A stretch of 64,000 nucleotides of DNA, taken from NCBI RefSeq assembly GCF_004217225.1, contig NZ_SHKM01000001.1, forward strand, positions 744,001 through 808,000, given 5' to 3'. Position numbers and translations under genes: made by a program. Shown here piece after piece: positions 26,835 through 37,879 of the stretch (positions are counted from its first letter, which is position 1; every line of letters starts with the position of its first letter). This DNA is from Azospira oryzae. Its GTDB lineage: Bacteria; Pseudomonadota; Gammaproteobacteria; Burkholderiales; Rhodocyclaceae. Below the pieces are notes generated by a model. That model saw only the letters and a program-made list of their open reading frames with translations. It made no database searches and was not told the DNA's origin.

Positions 26835-28002
26835 CGTCGGCCCGCACGGGACGGCGCCCGAGCACGGAAAGGATGGCCGCCGCCGCCTTCTCCGCCGTGT
26901 TCTGGCGCAGCTGCAGGTGGATGCGGGTGAATTCGTCCTCGATGCGGCTACGCAGCAGCTTGTCGGTCTGCAGGTTGAGCAGGGCCTGGGCCAGATTGTC
27001 CGGCGTCGCATCGTCCTGCAGGAATTCGGGCACCACGAACTGGCCGGCCAGGATGTTGGGCAAGCCCACCCAAGGCTGGTACTTCATCCGCTTCATGAGG
27101 CGCCAGGAGAAAGGCGCCATGCGGTAGGCGATGGCCATGGGACGCTTGAGCAGCGCCGCTTCCAGGGTGGCGGTGCCACTCGCCACCAGCACCGTGTCGG
27201 CGGCCGCCATGGCATCGTGGGAATGGCCGAAGAGCAGGGTGAACGGCACATCCAGGGCCTGATGGCGGTAGATGGCGGTCTCGAACAGCAGGCGGGTTTC
27301 CCGGGTGGCCAGGGGCACCAGGAACAAAGCCTTGGGCATGCGGGCGTAAATGCGCTTGGCCGTCTCGATGAAGGTATCCGCCATGTACTCCAGCTCGGAC
27401 TGGCGGCTGCCGGGGAGGAAGGCGAAGATCGGCGCTTCCAGGGGCAGGTTCAGCTTTTCCCGGGCCGACTGGCGGTTGATCTCCAGGGGCACCATGTCGG
27501 CCACCGGATGACCCACGTAGTCCACCGGCACGCCCTTGGCCTCGTACAGGGCCGGTTCGAAGGGGAACAGGCAGAGCATGCGGGAGACGGAACGGGCGAT
27601 CTTGTGGATGCGCTTGCCGCGCCAGGCCCAGATGGAGGGGCTGACGTAGTGGATGGCGGGAATGCCCTTGTTCTTCAGGCCCCGCTCCAGATCCAGATTG
27701 AAATCCGGCGCGTCCACGCCGATGAAGACATCGGGCTTTTCCTCCAGCAGGCGCTTTTTCAGCTGGCGGCGGATGCCGGTGATTTCCCGGTAGTGCTTGA
27801 GCACTTCCACATAGCCGCGCACCGCCAGCTTTTCCAGGGGCCACCAGGCATCGAAGCCCTGGGCCGACATCTTGGGGCCGCCGATGCCGTAGAAGGTGGC
27901 GTCCGGCAGGTGCTGCTTGAGCGCCTTGATCAGATGGCTGGCCAGGAGGTCGCCCGAGGCTTCCCCCGCCACCATGGCGATACGGATTCCGTTGCCCGCC
28001 AT
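26815..28002 (-). CDS. lpxB: Lipid-A-disaccharide synthase
   Basis: LpxB joins UDP-diacylglucosamine and lipid X to form the lipid A disaccharide at the inner membrane. The 395-residue GT19 protein has [50 protein letters not shown] and [17 protein letters not shown], the donor-binding region. Length is slightly above E. coli LpxB. It lies 4 bases after lpxA and overlaps rnhB. Confidence 0.96.
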   Translation of the reverse strand: MAGNGIRIAMVAGEASGDLLASHLIKALKQHLPDATFYGIGGPKMSAQGFDAWWPLEKLAVRGYVEVLKHYREITGIRRQLKKRLLEEKPDVFIGVDAPDFNLDLERGLKNKGIPAIHYVSPSIWAWRGKRIHKIARSVSRMLCLFPFEPALYEAKGVPVDYVGHPVADMVPLEINRQSAREKLNLPLEAPIFAFLPGSRQSELEYMADTFIETAKRIYARMPKALFLVPLATRETRLLFETAIYRHQALDVPFTLLFGHSHDAMAAADTVLVASGTATLEAALLKRPMAIAYRMAPFSWRLMKRMKYQPWVGLPNILAGQFVVPEFLQDDATPDNLAQALLNLQTDKLLRSRIEDEFTRIHLQLRQNTAEKAAAAILSVLGRRPVRADDVPAAV

Positions 28003-28006
28003 GGCC

Positions 28007-28777
28007 TCACCGAACGATGCCGCGCTTGGACACGGCTAGGAAATCGAGCAACAGCTGGTATTCGGGATGCTTGGCCAGATCGGCCTCCAGCTTGGCCTTG
28101 GCCTCTTCCAGGGTCAGGCCGGACTTGTAGATGGCCCGGTAGGCCCGCTTCAGGGCCATCACCGCCTCGGAAGTAAAACCGCGGCGCTTCAGGCCCTCGC
28201 TGTTGATGCCGTAGGGCGAGGCCGTATTGCCGGCAGCGGTGACGTAGGGCGGCAGATCCTGGAACAGGATGGTACCCATGCCGGTCATGGAATGGGCGCC
28301 GATGCGCACGAACTGGTGCACCACGGTGAAACCGCCGAGGATGGCGTGGTCGTCCACATGGCAGTGGCCGGCCAGCTGGGCATTGTTGGCGAAAATGGTG
28401 TGGTTGCCCACCTGACAGTCGTGGGCCAGGTGCACGTAGGCCATGATCCAGTTGTCGTTGCCCAGGCGGGTGACGCCGCCGTCCTGGATGGTGCCCAGGT
28501 TGAAGGTGCAGAATTCCCGGATGACGTTGCGGTCGCCGATTTCCAGACGGGTCGGTTCGCCGGCGTACTTCTTGTCCTGGGGTTCGGCACCGATGGAGCA
28601 GAACTGGAAAATCCGGTTGTCCCGACCGATCGTGGTATGGCCTTCGATCACCACATGGGGACCGATCTCGGTGTTGTCACCGATCTGCACATGCTCGCCG
28701 ATGATGGAATAGGCGCCGACGGAGACGTTCGCTCCGAGCCTGGCTCCGGGATGGACGATGGCCGTCTGATGGATCAT
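28007..28777 (-). CDS. lpxA: UDP-N-acetylglucosamine acyltransferase
   Basis: LpxA transfers the first 3-hydroxyacyl chain from ACP to UDP-GlcNAc in lipid A synthesis. The 256-residue left-handed beta-helix protein begins [20 protein letters not shown] and shows hexapeptide repeats through about residue 190, with the catalytic histidine segment [16 protein letters not shown] and [11 protein letters not shown]-type coils, followed by the helical C-terminus. Start and length match the family. Confidence 0.96.
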   Translation of the reverse strand: MIHQTAIVHPGARLGANVSVGAYSIIGEHVQIGDNTEIGPHVVIEGHTTIGRDNRIFQFCSIGAEPQDKKYAGEPTRLEIGDRNVIREFCTFNLGTIQDGGVTRLGNDNWIMAYVHLAHDCQVGNHTIFANNAQLAGHCHVDDHAILGGFTVVHQFVRIGAHSMTGMGTILFQDLPPYVTAAGNTASPYGINSEGLKRRGFTSEAVMALKRAYRAIYKSGLTLEEAKAKLEADLAKHPEYQLLLDFLAVSKRGIVR

Positions 28778-28781
28778 GGGC

Positions 28782-29228
28782 TTACTCGATGGAGCGGACG
28801 GTGCACATCAGTTCGGCTTCGGTGGCCAGCTGACCATCGACCCGGGCTTCGGCCTTGAACTTCCAGATGCCGCGCTTGCTGGCGATGATCTCCACATGCA
28901 GGTTGAGCTGGTCGCCCGGGCTCACCGGCTTCTTGAAGCGGGCGCCATCGATGCCGGCAAAGTAATAGACGGACTTGTCGTCAGGCTTGGAACCCATGGT
29001 CTTGAAGGACAGGATGGCAGCGGCCTGGGCCAGGGCTTCCAGGATCAGCACGCCGGGCATGACCGGATGGTGCGGGAAGTGGCCGTTGAAGAAGGGCTCG
29101 TTGATGGTCACGTTCTTGATGGCATGGATACTCTTGCCCGGCTCGCATTCGAGCACCCGGTCCACCAGCAGGATGGGATAACGGTGGGGCAGGTATTCGA
29201 GAATTTGGTGAATATCCATATTGGTCAA
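28782..29228 (-). CDS. fabZ: 3-hydroxyacyl-ACP dehydratase FabZ
   Basis: FabZ dehydrates 3-hydroxyacyl-ACP in fatty acid elongation and competes with LpxA for substrate. The protein (148 residues from TTG, 145 from ATG) has the hot-dog fold with [20 protein letters not shown], the catalytic [19 protein letters not shown] and the glutamate in [17 protein letters not shown] site sits eight bases before the TTG at 29228 and 17 before the ATG at 29219, so the TTG, which overlaps the lpxD stop as TTGA, is favoured. Confidence 0.95.
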   Translation of the reverse strand: MTNMDIHQILEYLPHRYPILLVDRVLECEPGKSIHAIKNVTINEPFFNGHFPHHPVMPGVLILEALAQAAAILSFKTMGSKPDDKSVYYFAGIDGARFKKPVSPGDQLNLHVEIIASKRGIWKFKAEARVDGQLATEAELMCTVRSIE

Positions 29229-30211
29229 GATTTTTTCTCCAGCTCACTAAGTTTTTTTTCAAGTTCATGGACCCGGTCCGCCAGTTTCGACAGATGGCGC
29301 AGATGGGCCGCATTCTTCAGCCAGCCCTCGTGGCGCTCCACGGGGAAGGCTCCGGTGTATTGACCGGGCTGTTTCAGGCTCTTGGCCACCAGGGTGCCGG
29401 AAGAGACATGCACATCGTCCCCCAGCTCCAGGTGGCCCAGGATGATGGCACCGCCACCGACGGTACAGCGCCTGCCGATGCGGGCGCTGCCGGCGATGCC
29501 GACGCAGCCGGCCATGGCCGCGTGGTCGCCGATCACCACGTTGTGGCCGACCTGGATCTGGTTGTCGAGCTTGACGCCGTCGCCGATCACGGTGTCCTCG
29601 ATAGCGCCCCGGTCGATGGTGGTGTTGGCGCCGATTTCCACATCGTCGCCGATGATGACGCGCCCCACCTGGGGAATCTTCAGCCAGGCCTCGCCATCCT
29701 TGGCGAAACCGAAGCCGTCGGCACCGATCACTGCACCGGCATGGATCAGGGCCCGCTTGCCGATGCGGCAACCGGCATACACGGTGACATTGGGATGCAG
29801 CACCGAACCGTCGCCGATACTGGCACCGTCGCCGATGACGCAGCCGGCATGGATCACCACACCCTCGCCCAATTGCACATCCTGCCCCAGCACCACGCTC
29901 GGATGCACCGGCGTTTTTGGCTGACGAGCCGGATAGAGCAGCTGGGCTACCCGGGCGTAATACGTGTAGGAATTGGCGGCAACGATGCGGGGCCGCTCCG
30001 TACCGTCCTGCATGGCCGGCGGCACGATGACTGCGGCCGCCCGGGTGCTCGCCAGCTGGCTGCGATACTTGGGGTTGGAGAGGAAGCTGATCTGCCCCTC
30101 GCCGGCCCCGGCCAGGGTGCCCACCCCCCAAATCCGGACGGCACCGTCACCCAGCAGGGAGCCTCCCAGACGGGCGACGATTTCGTCGAGACGAATCCCC
30201 TCCCCCGTCAC
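29225..30211 (-). CDS. lpxD: UDP-3-O-(3-hydroxyacyl)glucosamine N-acyltransferase
   Basis: LpxD adds the second acyl chain to the lipid A precursor. The roughly 328-residue protein has the N-terminal uridine-binding domain ([29 protein letters not shown]), a long left-handed beta-helix with many hexapeptides, the catalytic [17 protein letters not shown], and a C-terminal coiled helix rich in Glu and Lys. GTG at 30211 with GGGGG four bases upstream is the best start; TTG at 30226 has no ribosome site. The 3' end is AT-rich. Confidence 0.95.
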   Translation of the reverse strand: MTGEGIRLDEIVARLGGSLLGDGAVRIWGVGTLAGAGEGQISFLSNPKYRSQLASTRAAAVIVPPAMQDGTERPRIVAANSYTYYARVAQLLYPARQPKTPVHPSVVLGQDVQLGEGVVIHAGCVIGDGASIGDGSVLHPNVTVYAGCRIGKRALIHAGAVIGADGFGFAKDGEAWLKIPQVGRVIIGDDVEIGANTTIDRGAIEDTVIGDGVKLDNQIQVGHNVVIGDHAAMAGCVGIAGSARIGRRCTVGGGAIILGHLELGDDVHVSSGTLVAKSLKQPGQYTGAFPVERHEGWLKNAAHLRHLSKLADRVHELEKKLSELEKKS

Positions 30212-30232
30212 GCGGCCCCCTGGCAAATCGGC

Positions 30233-30754
30233 TTACTTGCCGGCCTTGTCGTCGGACAGGGCCTTGATCACCTTGTCGGTGATGTCCAGCTTGGGGCTGA
30301 CCCAGACCACATCCTGCAGGATCAGGTCGAACTTCTCGTTCTCGGCGATCTGCTTGATGGCCTTGTTGGCCTTTTCCAGCACGGCGGCCATTTCCTCGTT
30401 CTGGCGCAGGTTCAGGTCTTCGCGGAATTCACGCTGACGGCGCTGGAAGTCGCGGTTCAGATCGTTCAGCTCGCGCTCCTTGTTGCGGCGCTCGCTCTCG
30501 GACATGGTGACGCCGTTCTTTTCCAGATTTTCCTGCAGGGTCTGCAGTTTCTTGGCAACGACCTGGAGGTCCTGGTCCCGGCGGGAAAACTCGGCATCCA
30601 GCTTCTTCTGGGCCTTGACGGCAGCGGGGGCATCGCGGAACACCCGCTGGGTATTCACGTAACCGATCTTGTTCGCTTCATTGGCAAAAGCGGGCACAGC
30701 CAGAAATGCAGACAGGACAGCGGCGGCACCGACATTAAGCATTTTGTATTTCAA
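30233..30754 (-). CDS. skp: Periplasmic chaperone Skp/OmpH
   Basis: Skp escorts unfolded outer-membrane proteins to BamA. The 173-residue protein has a signal peptide (cleavage after AVPAFA, about residue 24), the strand KIGYVNTQRVFRDAPA, and a long charged coiled-coil (about residues 45-130) forming the trimer tentacles. The bamA-skp-lpxD order is canonical. Confidence 0.94.
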   Translation of the reverse strand: MKYKMLNVGAAAVLSAFLAVPAFANEANKIGYVNTQRVFRDAPAAVKAQKKLDAEFSRRDQDLQVVAKKLQTLQENLEKNGVTMSESERRNKERELNDLNRDFQRRQREFREDLNLRQNEEMAAVLEKANKAIKQIAENEKFDLILQDVVWVSPKLDITDKVIKALSDDKAGK

Positions 30755-30769
30755 ACCAGTCTCTCCTGA

Positions 30770-33064
30770 TTAAAAAGTAGTACCCATGGTGAACTGGAAG
30801 CGCTGGGTCTTGTCGCCTTCCTTGTCGTTCAGCGGCTGAGCCACGCTGAACTTGAGCGGCCCCATGGGCGAAGCCCACGCCACGGCCAGACCCGTGGAAT
30901 AACGCAGGTCACCCAAGGCAAACTTGGAGTAATCCCCGTTGTCGTCCTTGGGGCCAAAGACCTGGCCGGCGTCCACGAACCAGCCCAGACGCAGGGACTT
31001 GTCCAGACCAGTACCGGGCATCGGGAACAACAGTTCGGCATTCATCACCACCCGCTTGGTACCGCCGATGGCTTCGTCATTCTGACGGGGGCCGAGGCTG
31101 GCCACATCGTAGCCGCGCACTGAAGTCACGCCGCCAGCGTAATAGCTGCGATAGAACGGCAGGGACTTGCCGTTCAGGCCATTACCGATACCAAGCTCCC
31201 CATTCAGCATCAGGACCAGGTCCTTGGTGAAGGGGAAGAAACGCTGGTGCTGGAGGTTCATCTTGTAGTACTTGAGACTGCCAGCCGGTGCCACTTCGGC
31301 ACTGACCCGGGTCATACCGCCCTTGGTCGGATAGATCAAACTGTCCCGACCATCCTGGGACCAACCGACCGTACCACTGACCGAGGTGTTGGAATTACCG
31401 AATTCCTTGACGTGGTCCAGGTAAATCTGGCGACTGGTGGAGAGCGTCGTGATATCGGTGTTATCCACAGCCACGCCGAAACTGAAGGTTTCCTTTTCGG
31501 CAATGGGAATACCCCAACGCAGGCCGCCACCGATGGAGGTGGTCTTGTAGCTCTTGGCGTAGTAGCTCGAGTTGGTGGGATCGTAGGTCTTCTTGTAGAC
31601 ATCGAAACCCTGACTGATCCCGTCCACCGTGAAGTAGGGATTGGTATAGGAGAGCGAATAGGTCTCCCGGGACTTGGCCGTATTCACGCCGACCGAAACC
31701 GACTTGCCGCTGCCGAAGACGTTCTGCTGGGCAATGGAGCCGGACAGGATGACGCCATCGTTACTGGAGAAGCCGGCACCCAGCATCAGGTTGCCGGTGG
31801 GCTTTTCCGTGACGTTCATGGAGACATCCACCTGGTCGCTGGTACCGGCCACCGGTGGTGTTTCCACGGTCACATCGGAGAAGTAGCCGAGCTTGTCCAC
31901 GCGCTGCTTGGAGAGCTGGATCTTTTCGGCATCGTACCAGCCGCCCTCCATCTGGCGCATTTCCTGGCGGATGACCTCATCCCGGGTCCGCGTGTTGCCA
32001 CCGATGTTGATACGGCGCACATAGACCCGCTTGCCCGGATCCACGAAGATGGTGAAGGCGACCTGGCGCTTTTCCTTGTCCACTTCGGGTGCGGAGTTCA
32101 CGTTGGCAAAGGCGTAGCCTTCGCGTCCCAGGCGATCGGAAACGGCCTTCTGGGTTTCATTCAGTTTTTCCCGGGAGAAAATCTCGCCCGGCTTGATGGT
32201 CACCAGCTTGCGCAATTCGGCTTCAGGCGCAATCAGGTCACCCGCCAGCTTCACCGAGGAAACGATGAACCGCTCCCCCTCATTGACGCTGATGGTGATG
32301 TAGATGTCCTTCTTATCCGGACTGATGGAAACCTGGGTGGACTCCACATTGAATTCCAGATAGCCCCGGTTCTGGTAATAGGACTTGAGGCTTTCCAGGT
32401 CGGCGGAAAGCTTCTGTTTGGAATACTGATCGTTCTTGGTATACCAGGTCAGCCAGCCAGGCGTCTGCAACTGGAAGAGTTCCAGCAGTTCCTTTTCCTT
32501 GAAAGCCTGGTTGCCGACGATGTTGATCTGCTTGATCTTGGCCGCATCGCCTTCGTCAATGGTGAAGTTGATGGCAACCCGGTTCCGCTCCAGAGGCGTT
32601 ACCGTGGTCTTGATCTCCACCGCGTATTTGCCGCGGGAGAGATACTGGCGCTTCAACTCCTGCTCCGCCTTGTCCAGCAGCGCCCGGTCGAAGATGCGGG
32701 ACTCGGCCAGACCGACGTCCTTCAGGCCCTTCTTCAATTGGTCCTTGTCGAACTCCTTGAGGCCGACAAAATCGATCTGGGAGATGGCCGGGCGCTCTTC
32801 CAGCACCAGGACCATGACATCGCCATCAACCTCGATGCGCACATCCTTGAAAAAGCCGGTGGCAAACAGGGCCTTGATGGCCTGGGCGGCACGCTCGTCA
32901 TTCAGGGTGTCGCCGACGCGGACCGGCAGGTAGCTGAATACGGTACCGGCTTCGGTACGCTGAATACCTTCAACACGGATATCTTTGACCACAAACGGGT
33001 CGAAGGCTTGGGCCGCAGAAGCGAAAAGCGCCGCAACAACCCCTGCCAACAGGTTTTTGTTCAT
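30770..33064 (-). CDS. bamA: Outer membrane assembly factor BamA
   Basis: BamA is the central beta-barrel of the machine that inserts outer-membrane proteins. The 764-residue protein has a signal peptide (about 1-20), five POTRA domains to about residue 420 (first one FVVKDIRVEGIQRTEAGTVF), and a 16-strand barrel with the conserved VRGYDVASLGPR lid motif and a C-terminal strand ending FQFTMGTTF with the aromatic signature. It lies 2 bases behind rseP. Confidence 0.97.
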   Translation of the reverse strand: MNKNLLAGVVAALFASAAQAFDPFVVKDIRVEGIQRTEAGTVFSYLPVRVGDTLNDERAAQAIKALFATGFFKDVRIEVDGDVMVLVLEERPAISQIDFVGLKEFDKDQLKKGLKDVGLAESRIFDRALLDKAEQELKRQYLSRGKYAVEIKTTVTPLERNRVAINFTIDEGDAAKIKQINIVGNQAFKEKELLELFQLQTPGWLTWYTKNDQYSKQKLSADLESLKSYYQNRGYLEFNVESTQVSISPDKKDIYITISVNEGERFIVSSVKLAGDLIAPEAELRKLVTIKPGEIFSREKLNETQKAVSDRLGREGYAFANVNSAPEVDKEKRQVAFTIFVDPGKRVYVRRINIGGNTRTRDEVIRQEMRQMEGGWYDAEKIQLSKQRVDKLGYFSDVTVETPPVAGTSDQVDVSMNVTEKPTGNLMLGAGFSSNDGVILSGSIAQQNVFGSGKSVSVGVNTAKSRETYSLSYTNPYFTVDGISQGFDVYKKTYDPTNSSYYAKSYKTTSIGGGLRWGIPIAEKETFSFGVAVDNTDITTLSTSRQIYLDHVKEFGNSNTSVSGTVGWSQDGRDSLIYPTKGGMTRVSAEVAPAGSLKYYKMNLQHQRFFPFTKDLVLMLNGELGIGNGLNGKSLPFYRSYYAGGVTSVRGYDVASLGPRQNDEAIGGTKRVVMNAELLFPMPGTGLDKSLRLGWFVDAGQVFGPKDDNGDYSKFALGDLRYSTGLAVAWASPMGPLKFSVAQPLNDKEGDKTQRFQFTMGTTF

Positions 33065-33066
33065 AT

Positions 33067-34467
33067 TCAGCCGGAAATCAATCGGTTGATGTCGTTGTAG
33101 AAGGCAAACGCCATGAGCAACAAAAGCAGCGCCAGCCCGATTTGTTGACCAATCTCCATGAACCGCTCCGAGACTGGCCCTCGCTTGATAATCTCAATCA
33201 TATGATACATCAAATGCCCGCCATCCAGCACCGGCACGGGGAGCAGATTGAGGATGCCCAGACTGATGCTGACCAGGGCCAAAAACTTGAGGTAGTAGTC
33301 GATGCCCATGCGAGCCGATTGACCCGCGTAATCGGCGATGGTGACCGGACCGCTGAGATTGCGCCAGGACACCTCTCCCGTCAGCATCTTGCCCATCATC
33401 ACCAGGCTGAAGGAGGATTTTTCCCAGGTTTCCTCGACCGCCTTGGACAAGGCGGTCAGCACATCGTAGCGCACCGTGACCGTCAACTCGTCGCGGCTGG
33501 GACCCGCATCGCGCACGCCGACGCCGATGCGCCCGATCCTGGCGCCGCGATCCCCATAGCCTTCCGGCACGACACTGATTTCCAGCCGGGCATCATCGCG
33601 AAGAACGCTCAGGCGCAGCGGCTGGTCCGGCGCACTGCGGATTTTCTGCACCACATCCGACCAGAATTCGATGGCCACGCCATCCACCGCCAGCACCCGA
33701 TCACCACTCAGGAGCCCTGCGGCCTCCGCCGGACTGCCGGGCGTCACCTTGCCGAACACCGGCGCCAGCTGGGGCCGGAAAAAATTCACCCCCAGGAGCC
33801 CCAGCGGATCCCCCTCGTAACCCTGCTCCCTCAAGGGCGTCAGATTGAGGCGCCGGAATACGATTTGCTGACGGGCGTCCTGGACTTCGATGCTCACATA
33901 GCCGGGATCGGGCTCTCCACCTTCGGCCCCGGCGGACTTATTGACGCTGGACTGCAGCAGTTCCCAGCGGAAATCCTGCCAGGTCTGCACCGGCCGGCCA
34001 TCCACCCGGACCACCACTTCGCCGTTTTGAATACCCGCCTCGGCAGCCGCAGAGGCGGCCGGTGGCGCGCCCAGGATGGGGCGCAGTTCTTCGGTGCCGC
34101 TGTAGAAAAGCCCCCAGTAAATCAGGACCGCCAGCAGCAGGTTGGCCAGGGGGCCCGCCGCCACAATGGCCATGCGCTTGCCCACCGGCTGCACGTTGAA
34201 GGCCCGGTGCAGTTCCTGGGCCGCCACGGGAGCCTCCCGCTCGTCGAGCATCTTGACGTAGCCGCCCAACGGGAAGGCACCGACGGCCCATTCGGTACGG
34301 TCCGCCCCGGAGAACAGCGAAAAAACTGGCCGTCCAAAACCGATGGAAAAGCGCAGGACCTTCACGCCGCAAAGCCGGGCGACCCAATAATGTCCCAGTT
34401 CGTGCACCACGATCAGGACACCGAGGACGACGGCGAATGCCGCCAGGTAGAAAAGGAAGTTGCTCAC
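33067..34467 (-). CDS. rseP: Site-2 intramembrane metalloprotease RseP
   Basis: RseP cleaves anti-sigma factor RseA (envelope stress) and remnant signal peptides within the membrane. The 466-residue protein has the zinc motif HELGH in the first membrane helix, a periplasmic tandem PDZ region (about 115-310, with [20 protein letters not shown]), and the second active-site motif [19 protein letters not shown]. It overlaps dxr by four bases (ATGA). The stretch coding [10 protein letters not shown] (33184-33215) is locally AT-rich. Confidence 0.95.
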   Translation of the reverse strand: MSNFLFYLAAFAVVLGVLIVVHELGHYWVARLCGVKVLRFSIGFGRPVFSLFSGADRTEWAVGAFPLGGYVKMLDEREAPVAAQELHRAFNVQPVGKRMAIVAAGPLANLLLAVLIYWGLFYSGTEELRPILGAPPAASAAAEAGIQNGEVVVRVDGRPVQTWQDFRWELLQSSVNKSAGAEGGEPDPGYVSIEVQDARQQIVFRRLNLTPLREQGYEGDPLGLLGVNFFRPQLAPVFGKVTPGSPAEAAGLLSGDRVLAVDGVAIEFWSDVVQKIRSAPDQPLRLSVLRDDARLEISVVPEGYGDRGARIGRIGVGVRDAGPSRDELTVTVRYDVLTALSKAVEETWEKSSFSLVMMGKMLTGEVSWRNLSGPVTIADYAGQSARMGIDYYLKFLALVSISLGILNLLPVPVLDGGHLMYHMIEIIKRGPVSERFMEIGQQIGLALLLLLMAFAFYNDINRLISG

Positions 34468-35648
34468 CGCAGCGATTCCCGGGCCAACAGTTCCCTGGCC
34501 TTGGCACGGGCCTGGGCATCGGCGCCCATCACGTCGTCAAGACTGCCCACGGCGACCGCGGGAATGGCATCGAGGGTCGCCTCAATGACGCGGGGAATGG
34601 CGGTAAAGCCGATGGTGCCGGCCAAAAAAGCCTCCACTGCCACTTCGTTGGCAGCGTTGAGCAGGGCTGGGGCACTGCCCTCCTCCGCCAGAGCCCGATA
34701 GGCCAGGGAGAGGCAGGGGAAACGCCGGTTGTCGGGCTCCTGGAAATCCAGCCGGCCAACCTGGAACAGGTCGAGAGGGCCGACACCGGACTCGATGCGC
34801 TCGGGAAAGGCCAGTGCGTGGGCGATCGGAGTGCGCATGTCCGGGTTGCCCAGTTCGGCCAGCACCGAGCCATCCACATACTCCACCAGGGAATGGATGA
34901 CGCTCTGGGGATGGATCACCACCTGGATCTTGTCGGCGGCCACGTTGAACAGATAGTGGGCCTCGATCACCTCCAGGCCCTTGTTCATCATGGAAGCCGA
35001 ATCCACTGAAATCTTGCGCCCCATGACCCAGTTGGGATGGGCGCAGGCCTGATCCGGCGTGACCGATTCGAGACTCTCTGCCGTGGCGTTGCGGAACGGC
35101 CCGCCGGAGGCAGTAAGCAGAATCCGACGCACCCCATTTCTTGATAAATCACTTGAGAAATTAATCGGAAGTGATTGAAAAATAGCGTTATGCTCACTAT
35201 CAATAGGCAGTAACGTGGCGCCATGCCGGGCCACTGCAGCCATGAATACCGGCCCGGCCATGACCAGGGCTTCCTTGTTGGCCAGCAGTACTTTCTTGCC
35301 GCAACGGACCGCGGCCAGGGTGGGCGCCAGACCGGCCGCACCGACGATGGCGGCCATGACCGCATCCACCTCCGCCAGCTCCGCCATCTGGCACAAGGCC
35401 TGGGGACCGTGCAGCACCTCGATGGAGAGCCCCGCCAGCCGCCCCCTCAAATCGTGGGCCAGAGCCTCGGTACCGACCACGGCATAAGATGGCAGGAATT
35501 CCCGACACTGTTCTGCCAGCTTGTCCACCTGCCGGTGGGCACACAGAGCCACCACCCGGTAGCGCTGGGGATGACGGCGGACGACGTCCAGAGTGCTGAC
35601 GCCGATGGAGCCGGTGGAACCTAGGATGGTGAGACGCTGGGGCTGCAT
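34464..35648 (-). CDS. dxr: 1-deoxy-D-xylulose 5-phosphate reductoisomerase
   Basis: Dxr makes 2-C-methylerythritol 4-phosphate, the committed step of the non-mevalonate isoprenoid pathway. The 394-residue protein has the NADPH motif [30 protein letters not shown], the metal-binding [38 protein letters not shown] and the C-terminal domain. Codons for about residues 144-170, covering the DSEHNAIFQ metal site, are unusually AT-rich (about 30% GC over 35141-35200) although the amino acids are conserved. Confidence 0.97.
   Translation of the reverse strand: MQPQRLTILGSTGSIGVSTLDVVRRHPQRYRVVALCAHRQVDKLAEQCREFLPSYAVVGTEALAHDLRGRLAGLSIEVLHGPQALCQMAELAEVDAVMAAIVGAAGLAPTLAAVRCGKKVLLANKEALVMAGPVFMAAVARHGATLLPIDSEHNAIFQSLPINFSSDLSRNGVRRILLTASGGPFRNATAESLESVTPDQACAHPNWVMGRKISVDSASMMNKGLEVIEAHYLFNVAADKIQVVIHPQSVIHSLVEYVDGSVLAELGNPDMRTPIAHALAFPERIESGVGPLDLFQVGRLDFQEPDNRRFPCLSLAYRALAEEGSAPALLNAANEVAVEAFLAGTIGFTAIPRVIEATLDAIPAVAVGSLDDVMGADAQARAKARELLARESLR
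35141..35216 (-). other. AT-rich codon island inside dxr
   Basis: By count, 18 of the 60 bases in 35141-35200 are G or C, while flanking sequence is far more GC-rich. The encoded residues include the conserved metal-binding [12 protein letters not shown], so the change is mostly at synonymous positions (for example GAT AGT GAG CAT AAC GCT ATT TTT are used where GC-rich codons would be expected). Confidence 0.8.
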
Positions 35649-35676
35649 GGGGAGTCCGGCAAAAAATACGGAAGGA

Positions 35677-36510
35677 TCAGAGAACGAGCCAGAGCAGGGT
35701 CACCAAAGGCAGGGTCGAAGTGAGACTGTCGATGCGATCCAGAATGCCGCCATGGCCGGGCAACAGCTGGCTGCTGTCCTTGATGCCGGCCTGGCGCTTG
35801 AGCAGGGACTCGAACAGGTCGCCGATGATGCTGACCGCGGTCAGCACCAGCAGGGTGGGAATCAGGAGCAGCAAGGGCAAAGCCAGCGCGGAACCGGAAA
35901 GGAAATAGACCGCCAGACCGTAGATCAGGACGCCGGCCACGGCGCCATAGGCTCCCTCCCAGGTCTTCCCCGGGCTGATCTGGGGCGCCAGCTTGCGGCG
36001 GCCGAAGGCCCGGCCGGTGAAGTAGGCGGCGATGTCGGCGATCCAGACCAGGGCCATGATGCCAAGCAGGGCCCAAGGACCCAGGTGGCGCAGCAGGACC
36101 AGGGCCAGCCAGGTGGGCAAGAGCACCACGGCGCCGGTCAGCAGGCCGAACGCCGTCCCCGACAAGGGAAAGCGCCGCACCAGCCACAAGGGCACCAGCA
36201 GGGTCCAGAAACCCAGGGCCGGCAGCAGGAACCACCAGGCCAAGGACAGGGCGGCGCCCTTGTCGAGGCTGCCGGAGAGACCGAGCGCCTCCGGCTGGGC
36301 AAGCATCAAGGTGGTACAAGGGACACCGAGGAGCAAGGCCACCGCGATCCGCTGGATGCCGACCAGACGCATCAGGCCGCCCCACTCCCAGGCCGCCAGC
36401 ATGGCAACAACGGTGGCCAGCAGGGTCCAGCCCAGGGGCGAAAGCAGGAACAAGGCGGCCAGGAAACCGATCAGCAGGAAAATGGCGGTGATGACCCGGG
36501 CCTTAAGCAT
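35677..36510 (-). CDS. cdsA: Phosphatidate cytidylyltransferase
   Basis: CdsA makes CDP-diacylglycerol, the precursor of all phospholipids. The 277-residue membrane protein has about eight helices and the C-terminal signature around [19 protein letters not shown] and [12 protein letters not shown] with the essential aspartates. The ATG at 36510 overlaps the uppS stop by 8 bases; the longer open frame upstream is a shadow of uppS. Confidence 0.94.
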   Translation of the reverse strand: MLKARVITAIFLLIGFLAALFLLSPLGWTLLATVVAMLAAWEWGGLMRLVGIQRIAVALLLGVPCTTLMLAQPEALGLSGSLDKGAALSLAWWFLLPALGFWTLLVPLWLVRRFPLSGTAFGLLTGAVVLLPTWLALVLLRHLGPWALLGIMALVWIADIAAYFTGRAFGRRKLAPQISPGKTWEGAYGAVAGVLIYGLAVYFLSGSALALPLLLLIPTLLVLTAVSIIGDLFESLLKRQAGIKDSSQLLPGHGGILDRIDSLTSTLPLVTLLWLVL

Positions 36511-37276
36511 GGGAGTTCCCTTTGGTGTCGGAGGCGAGCTGCTCGCTGGTACGGCCGAAGCGGCGCTCCCGCTGCTGGTAGGAAGCAATGGCGGCCTCCA
36601 GGGCGGCCGTATCGAATTCGGGCCAGAGGGTATCGGTGAAATAGAATTCCGAGTAGGCCAGTTGCCAGAGCAGGAAATTGCTGATGCGCTGCTCGCCCCC
36701 GGTGCGGATGAACAGATCCGGCTCCGGGGCATAGGCCATGGCCAGGAAAGGCGCCAGGTCCTCTTCCTGCCACTGTCCGAGCTTGTCGGGACAGGCCTGG
36801 GCCAGACGGTTGGCCGCCTGCAGGATGTCCCAACGACCGCCGTAGTTGGCGGCAATGGTCAGGGTCAGGCGCTCGTTGCCGGCAGTGCGCTCCTCGCCCT
36901 GGCGGATGAGTTGCTGCAAGGCGGGATCGAAACGGGACAGGTCGCCCACGATGCGCAGGCGTACACCGTTGCTGTGCAGCCGTTCCACCTCCTGCTGCAG
37001 CGCCTTGACGAACAACTGCATGAGCAGGCTGACTTCATCCTGGGGACGGCGCCAGTTCTCGGAACTGAAGGCGAACAGGGTCAGGTATTCCACCCCTTTT
37101 TCCAGGCAAGCCCGCACCATGTCGCGGACAGACTCGACGCCTTTGGTGTGACCGGCAAAACGGGGGAGGAAACGCTTTTTGGCCCACCGGCCATTGCCAT
37201 CCATGATGATGGCAATGTGCCGGGGCACCGCTGCCGCCCGGGGAATCTCCCGGGTGGAGCTTTTGAAAATGGACAT
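36503..37276 (-). CDS. uppS: Undecaprenyl diphosphate synthase
   Basis: UppS is a cis-prenyltransferase that builds the C55 lipid carrier used in peptidoglycan and O-antigen synthesis. The 257-residue protein has the catalytic [50 protein letters not shown] and the C-terminal [20 protein letters not shown]. Length is normal. Confidence 0.96.
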   Translation of the reverse strand: MSIFKSSTREIPRAAAVPRHIAIIMDGNGRWAKKRFLPRFAGHTKGVESVRDMVRACLEKGVEYLTLFAFSSENWRRPQDEVSLLMQLFVKALQQEVERLHSNGVRLRIVGDLSRFDPALQQLIRQGEERTAGNERLTLTIAANYGGRWDILQAANRLAQACPDKLGQWQEEDLAPFLAMAYAPEPDLFIRTGGEQRISNFLLWQLAYSEFYFTDTLWPEFDTAALEAAIASYQQRERRFGRTSEQLASDTKGNSHA

Positions 37277-37309
37277 CCGGTGAAATCTCCCGGAAGGGGA
37301 AGATGGCGG

Positions 37310-37867
37310 TCAGACCGCCATCAGCTCGGCTTCCTTCTGGGCGACGAGCTTGTCCACTTCGGCAATGTATTTGTCGGTGAGCTTCTGGATGTCGTCCTGG
37401 GTACGACGCTCGTCGTCCTCGGAAATCTCCTTGGACTTGACGCCCTCCTTCAGGCTGTTGTTGGCATCCCGGCGCAGGTTGCGCACGGCCACCTTGGCAT
37501 TCTCGCCTTCGCCCTTGACCACCTTGGTCAGGTCGCGGCGGCGCTCTTCGGTCAGGGGAGGCATCGGCACGCGGATCAGGTCGCCCTGGGTGGCCGGATT
37601 GAGGCCCAGGTCGGAATCGCGGATGGCCTTTTCGATCTTGGCGCCCATGCCCTTTTCCCAGGGCTGCACGCCGATGGTGCGGGCGTCCACCAGGGTGATG
37701 TTGGCCACCTGGTTAACCGGCACCATGCTGCCGTAGTAATCCACCTGCACGTGATCCAGCAGGCCGGTATGGGCACGGCCGGTGCGGACCTTGGCGAGGT
37801 CGTTCTTCAAGGCCTCGATGGACTTCTGCATCTTGGCTTCGGTGTTCTTCTTGACTTCGGAAATCAT
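37310..37867 (-). CDS. frr: Ribosome recycling factor
   Basis: RRF splits post-termination ribosomes together with EF-G. The 185-residue protein has the standard three-helix bundle pattern, with [40 protein letters not shown] and [17 protein letters not shown]. Length and position after pyrH are canonical. Confidence 0.97.
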   Translation of the reverse strand: MISEVKKNTEAKMQKSIEALKNDLAKVRTGRAHTGLLDHVQVDYYGSMVPVNQVANITLVDARTIGVQPWEKGMGAKIEKAIRDSDLGLNPATQGDLIRVPMPPLTEERRRDLTKVVKGEGENAKVAVRNLRRDANNSLKEGVKSKEISEDDERRTQDDIQKLTDKYIAEVDKLVAQKEAELMAV

Positions 37868-37879
37868 GGTCTGTTCCCC

